A stretch of DNA of 64,000 bases, taken from the NCBI GenBank assembly GCA_002116315.1, contig KZ107839.1, positions 2,712,932 to 2,776,931 on the forward strand, read 5' to 3'. The stretch is from Epicoccum nigrum. Taxonomy: Eukaryota > Ascomycota > Dothideomycetes > Pleosporales > Didymellaceae. This document shows positions 58,140 to 64,000 of the stretch, one piece after another. A model generated the notes under the pieces. The model was given only the letters and a program-made list of their open reading frames with translations. It searched no databases and was not told the origin of the DNA. How positions within the stretch are numbered: the first letter of the stretch is position 1; each line of letters begins with the position of its first letter. Both the position numbers and the translations under genes were made by a program.

Positions 58140-60330
58140 GACGGGATATTACCTACGCCTTGCTAGCCCCGTCTTGCAGGCTAGCAGCAGAAAAATGAAT
58201 TGCATGCCAGCGCCGACGCCGAGCCTCGCGTTGTATCCTGGAAGAGTGCAGCGTAGGCTGTCCCTGCAACGCTCATGGCAGAACAGCCACCGTGCTGCAT
58301 CGACAGTACCCGCTGTGCCCGCAGCAATCGATTCAGGCTGCCTGCAGCCGGGGGCCCTGGCTGTCTCGACATGAATCGACGGGGTACAGGGGCAGCCGAA
58401 AAGCCTGGACGTGTTTCCTCGACAGCATGGGCACAGTCAGGAATACCCCCACCTGCTGCGCTATCCTCGCACTCTGGCACGTTGGCCTGCCCGCTGTAAA
58501 ACCAAACATGGCCGATCAGCCTCAGCCCGCCGGAGCAGGAGTGGCTAGGGGCTCCTGAGGCTTGCTGCTGCTCCTGCGCCGCATTCGCATTCGCTGGCCT
58601 CCGCTGGTCAGTCGGTGGTACCTGGGTCCGAAATCCAATGATGCTCAGATGCCCTTTCAACATTGACGACTCTATTTTTTTTTTGGCCTGTTCCTACGGG
58701 TAGCCAGCTCTGGTACTGTATACCGTCATCCTGGTAGGCGGCGGGCGGGAAGGCATCTCCCGGACTATTACCGCAAGCCGCGGCTGTCGCCCATCGCCAT
58801 TGCCTGCGGTCGCCCTTGCGCCTGGCAGCAGTAGTAGCAGCAGCAGTGGTTGTGCCTGCCTAGCCGCGTGGCTCCTATTCGCGGTGCAGTTCAGAGCAGC
58901 ACAAAAGCAGTGACAGCGGCCTCAGCTCGCCGCGACCGGGAGACGGCGTGGTGTTGTTGCCCCTGTGCGACGGCACCCACAGCTGTTCGTTCCCCAGCAG
59001 CAAGCGCACGATGCACGTTGCAGTCACTACTTGGCCGCCGATCAAACGGGTACTGAGGCTTTCCGCTGCGCCCAACCTGGCATGGCGCGATCGTCACGGC
59101 CCTCCTCGGTGGAGCTCCTCAGGTCGGCGAGGTACTCTTGGCCTTTCACCACACTCCTTTTCGGTCCTGTCGTTCCCCAGGCGCCGCGAGGAGCGACAGC
59201 AACTGCATTCGTTGCTATTGTCAGCGCGCCGTTGTGGTTCTGCGCAGTTTCAGCTACTCGTTGAGCAACGCCGCACGCGCTGCTGCAGACGTTGCAGGTC
59301 AGCAACATTACATTGAATTGAATACGCTCTGTACCAACAACACGCTCTGCCTCAGCAGCCGGGCCCTGGGCGCAGTCAGCCTGCAGCGGCTTTCGCAACG
59401 CTCGTTGCAGGCCGCCGTTGCTTGGCTGCGATCTGCCGGCGGGACGACGCACAGCAAGCCCACCTTGCTGGAAAGCGCCAGCCAACCCGCGCTTGCCATT
59501 CGAATTCAAATCATTTTAGCGTTTGTTCCTTCTGGGACACACCGCACGGTTTGGGAAGGGGGTCTGTTCACTGTACACACCAGAACGTTTTGCCCGCCCA
59601 GTTCCTCAGCCAGCGCTCCAGTCCAGGAGGCACCGTTCGCTCCGTCTGCCGGCAAGATCCAGCACCCTTGCTCTGATGCGTGCAGCTCTGATGAGCCAGC
59701 AACGGGCGCATCCTCCAATCATCTGCTCCAGCACCCTTCCTCAGTCGGCGACGTTGGGAGTGCTGATTTCATCTCTGCACATTATCGTCTACAACCAATA
59801 CCAGCCAGTGACCATCGAATCTGCTGGCCCATCGCGCCCTGTCGTGGGTATCTACAGGGTACCTCTACGGGTGCTCTATCTGCTGCCAGCCTTAGGCGCA
59901 ACTTGTCCGTATTCTGAAGCTGCTGGGCCTGTCGCTGTTGCGAAAATAGGTGCACTCGCACGTCCTCCTTCGCTGCTCCATGCGACAATCCTTCGGTTTC
60001 ACTGTTCATCGCTCCTTCGGGCTGGTCGCAACCCATGAAGATGAGGCTGCGGCGTTGAGCTGTGGCTTAAGCAGATCCTGGGGTGGCTGCTGGCTCCCGA
60101 GCTAGTGGGTGCTCTAGCCCAGCTCGTCCAAGCGCTTTCCGGGTGAAAGCGTATCCGAGCGATTGTTTCGTCACCAGAAGCTGTGCCTCAGCCGCCTGCA
60201 TCACAAACGCCGCGACCTCGCCGTTCACTTGCCTATAATGGCTCACCCGTTTGTAGTACTGAATCCCACCGTCTGGTAGCTCAACGGCTGCCATCAGCAT
60301 CTCCACCAAGCTCACTCATCACTCTCTCTA
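58140..60330. other. GC-rich block with long overlapping open frames, unidentified
   Basis: Composition changes sharply: many GCAG, GGC and CGC words, few stops in either direction. Longest frames are 59138-59917 (plus, 259 codons), 58181-58663, 59042-59509, 59782-60036 and 60067-60315 (minus). The last minus frame, with YYKRVSHYRQVNGEVAAFVMQAAEAQLL, looks the most protein-like, and the minus frames lie head to tail. I recognise no domain, no inverted terminal repeats and no target-site duplication. It could be a degenerate mobile element or a broken gene; a T9 run at 58676-58684 lies inside. Confidence 0.35.
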
Positions 60331-63300
60331 AGATGTAGCATCCGAGCAGCTTCTTGAAGTCCGTCTACGTAGGTACTGCGCACAGCATTTCGGGCAAGTA
60401 TGGTTTCACTGAGTCAGCGCCCTGGCTGCCTGCGAGGACCAAGTTGGGACAGTTCGCCAAGCGTATTGAATTGTCACGCGTCTGAACGTCATGGTGGCAT
60501 TCGACAGCCGTTGGCATTGGAGTTGGGCGTTCTTGATGGCTGACTGAGTGCTACGTGCTTTACGATCAGCTTAACCCAGTGGGCCGCAAAGAAGAGCCTG
60601 TCATCTAGATCTATGACGGTACAAGTTCTTTGGATCGACCCACGAGAAAGTCTATTGATTCATCTTCATTGGTTGCCTACTGAGACGTCGGTCGCAGCAA
60701 AGCACACGTTGTGCCTGTGTGCTGGGATTAACGGTGGTCCCAGCAATCCAACGTGGCTCATGTTGTGGCCATCACCATGCCTGTTCTCTTGCAGCTTCGG
60801 TTTCGTACGCAAATAATCGAGTTCTCGCAGGTCGTGCAACGAAGCTCAGGGCCGAACATCCTCGGCCTTCCAACAGAAGACAAAATATCGATGCTGCAGG
60901 ATGTCCCGATGCTAGATTGCGGTCCTTTGTACAGATGCTGCGCCTTTCTGTTCGCCATTACCTGCGATTACTAACCAGGACTTGCAAATAGACTATAGTG
61001 CGACAGCTTTCGCGTGCCATGTCAGTATCATTGACATGGGCACCCTACCGTATCTCAGAAAGATTTGCGCGGTATAGGAACGATCCACCCGCTATTGTTA
61101 ATGCCATTTGGTGGCCCTTGCAACAGTTTGACTCGCAGCTCGTATGAACGCCACGCAGAAACCTGTGACACAAGACAAGGTTCTCCTCAAGGCAAGCACG
61201 ACAAGGTATCCAGCAGGTAGGTAACGAGAACGGCGTTGTCATTGTGAGTCAATCAATGAACTTCCACGTTGTGCTACAAATCACTGCACAGAACAGGTCG
61301 GCGACGTTGAACCTTGTCAAGTTACATGCTCGCACGCTCAGGGCCCTGCTGAATACGACCCGCTCGGTTTGAGGCGCGCCGAGTCCGGTGACTTTTGGGG
61401 ATGCGAAGATGTTCCGCGAGTACATTCTCGACCGTGCTTCGATTTCAATAAGGCCAACTCACATAGTGTTCTCATCCCCAGCGGGTTTGTTCATCAGTTC
61501 GAGAATCCAACACCTCAAGACAAGGATCCCCAGTTTGATCGATCTTCAAGATCAGATTAACGAAGGATCCGCCGCGCCCAATAGGACCCCAGCTTACTGT
61601 CAATCTCTGAAACTTACCCGCCCGCCCGCGTTAACCCACTCAATTTGCTTCTTCTGTTACCACTCGCCCAACGCTCCAGCCTTCCAATTGGCATCAGTAG
61701 TTGCCTCATTTTCCAGTATTGACCTGTAAGCTGACGTCCGAAAGTTTTCAAATCTTTGGCTCTGACAACGGTACACCGGCGACCATATGATGGCCACGAC
61801 CACCGGATGGCCCGTACACGTTGCGAATAAATATTGCGATGTACTCTAACAGCATCTGTCAATATGTTGGACATGGTGGATCATCGATGAAGACTTCGAC
61901 TGAGCATGGGTATGGGCAACCGTTCTATGACCGAGTTTCAAAGTTTCTGGAGTCTTAGCAGGCAAACATGCTGTGCCTGAATACATGGCAATGAGTCAGT
62001 ATAATGCTCTACTCGCCGCTGTTGGACTCTTTTACGATGCATTAGTGCAGGTCAGATCCAGTATTTTCTTCGCTTGCCAAAGGCAAAATGGAGCGCCAGC
62101 AGGGGAAGCCGTTAATTGAGATCTGAGGAAGACCAGCTTGCCCCACATTCAGACCCCTTTCCTTACTTCCGCGCAGGAACCAGCTCTCCACCTCCTTGAT
62201 GTTTCAAGATCAGCGGCCAAGGCAGAACAGTCTCACGACTTACAACAAGCATCTTCCTTTCCATGTGCATGCCTTTCGACCAGCCCGGGATCAATACAGT
62301 TCACACGCGCGAATAACGATTTGCTCTTCCCACGTCCCAACGTGGCTGGATTAGTGCTGATCATGACCGATGCGCAGGATAACGATGTGCAAGAATGCCG
62401 AGATAGCTATTATGGCGCTCGTCATAGCTTGATCTTCTTTGCCAAGCAGCCCAAGCTATAGATGATGAAAATAAGCAGGCACACACCGACCTCGCCGAAC
62501 TACGTGCTGGCCAAGGGCATCAGGCCCTGCTTCCACATCATGTACACCCGGTATGGCCTGCGGTAGCCTGTAGATGAATTGCCGACAACATGTAGGGAGC
62601 CACGCGCTCTACGGAAGCGCCCGCTGAACAGCAGGGTCGGGACCCTTCACTGGACAGTGTTACCACCAAGCGTCTCCAAGGAAATTGCTAGAACTGAATG
62701 TCCGCTTCCGACCGCATCGCACACGCCTACCGATGAGGCTAAGTACAGTGACAAATACCAGTATTGCCTCTTTCGGCGGATTGTTTTGCAAGTCGCTCGA
62801 CTCAATCTAAGCAGAATCTGACGATTCGCAGCTAGAATATCGTATGCTTTACCACATGCTGCCACGACCATTACTTCTTTCTATTGGGCTTGTCATGACA
62901 GTCGCAAGCATCCGTCATCGCATGTCGGGTTGATGCCTATCCTCGCCAGAGCTCATCCATGCCGCAAGCATGTTGGAGCACACCAATCGTCAGCTCTCAT
63001 ACGCAGTATCCACGAACTCTGAGTACAGAACCGTTGCATCCTGACTACGCACCTTTGTTGCTGAGAGTGGATTCGCTCCGGCACTCACATTCACAATCTT
63101 CATTGGAGCAGCTGTTTTGGACAATGACAATGGATGGATGGATGCGCCACTGATGCTTCACCTCGCCCCTCATACCTGGACATCCTGTTCAGCACAAGAT
63201 CTCTCGGCTTTCCACTCCCATCGTCTGATTACATAGCTATCGTTGGGTCGCTTGTTATGTTACGCGCCTTTATTTATCCACACATCAATCGGGACTTGGT

Positions 63301-64000
63301 TTGAGCACTGTCTACAGAAGACTTTGGTACCTGCCAAAACGGCTGCAGACGCTGCAGTTGCGCAGCCCGACACGTGGCGAGCTGCTGTCATTGAGGCATA
63401 TAAGTGTCGGTCGCCAGCCGATCAGTGGCCAGCGCATCTGACTTCAAGACTGAAACTGCAGTAGAACCTGTGCATGAGCATAAGATCCGGGTGAATCAGA
63501 CCACCTTTTCATCTCTAGTCCGATATGGGAGGAACCTACGGACGTGCCAGACTGCAATACATACACGGGATCTCATGCAAGCGGCCAGCATGCGCACCCG
63601 CTCGAGATTTCACATCCAAGGACTTCCATTCGAATGTATTGCTAGGCATCTTCGGATCGTCGAAGCAAAGCGCTATCTGGCCTGCCACAACTCCTAATCA
63701 CCCGGCGGTTCCCCTGTTTGAATCAGCCTCGCCCATGCCAGGAATCTGACAATACGAATGTGACCTCTTGCTGTCAGCAATCATCGGAACAATTCGTGCC
63801 ACTCAGTGCCCACATCCATTGGCGGAGCGTTGTATGCTTCGTCCATGCTGTGGGAAACTGCTACAATTATATTGGAAGGCAATCGCTTAGACAGGATGGA
63901 GCCCGATCATCTCCGCATCATCGCCTTTTGAGAAGCACTGTATAATCACCATGTCACGATCTTGTACTGTCGGAAGTGTCGAGAGCGGTATCCCTGTTGT
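60331..64000. other. Gene-poor right end of the window
   Basis: About 3.7 kb. Short frames on both strands (60719-60991, 61388-61729, 62138-62461, 63404-63697) have no domain and no consistent splice extension. I see no repeat structure or RNA gene. Confidence 0.45.

Noticed and set aside
1..64000. tRNA, rRNA, CRISPR array, intact transposon or LTR
   Set aside because: No T-loop/acceptor stem combinations, spaced repeats, reverse transcriptase, transposase or long terminal repeats were found by eye; a covariance-model and repeat search would be decisive.

Overview
This is a nuclear window from a filamentous ascomycete (Pezizomycotina), most likely a Dothideomycete. Evidence: protein-coding genes are interrupted by 45-120 bp introns with GTAAGT/GTATGT-type donors and CTAAC-type branch points; the gene set is typical of moulds (FlbD-type MYB regulator, Pth11-like rhodopsin-domain receptor, AA13 starch LPMO, C2H2+Zn2Cys6 regulator, LtrA-type membrane protein). 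No tRNA, rRNA, CRISPR, intact transposon or prophage was found. Exon structures below were derived by hand from splice signals, reading-frame continuity and conserved motifs.

Layout. 1-15 kb: a DUG3-type glutamine amidotransferase running off the left edge, a flavin monooxygenase, an amino-acid permease, a large LtrA-family membrane protein and a RING-YEATS fusion protein. 15-28 kb: a nine-exon DAL5-type anion transporter, a small membrane protein, a TVP38/DedA-type protein, then a divergent pair made of a sugar transporter and an intracellular GH51 arabinofuranosidase, followed by a frameshifted CorA-like gene. 28-33 kb: an old yellow enzyme and a rhodopsin-domain membrane protein. 33.8-41.1 kb: a starch module. 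A secreted GH13 alpha-amylase with CBM20 and a secreted AA13 LPMO with CBM20 are transcribed divergently from a 1.15 kb promoter that holds a perfect AmyR-type CGG-N8-CGG site; a C2H2+Zn2Cys6 transcription factor gene lies next to them. 41.3-51.5 kb: a putative metabolic cluster of a flavin monooxygenase, two PhyH-type Fe/2-oxoglutarate dioxygenases, an MFS transporter and a CocE/NonD hydrolase that has decayed to a pseudogene (three in-frame TGA codons plus a frameshift). 51.5-64 kb is gene-poor; the only confident gene there is the flbD-like MYB regulator, followed by a block of odd composition at about 58.1-60.3 kb.

How it fits together: the window combines housekeeping and transport genes with two plant-polymer utilisation modules (starch; arabinose-containing polysaccharide breakdown products), each built around a shared bidirectional promoter, and a small-molecule modification or degradation cluster that has started to decay. 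The most interesting points are the RING-YEATS architecture, the starch module with its AmyR-type site and neighbouring regulator, and the partly dead dioxygenase/monooxygenase cluster.
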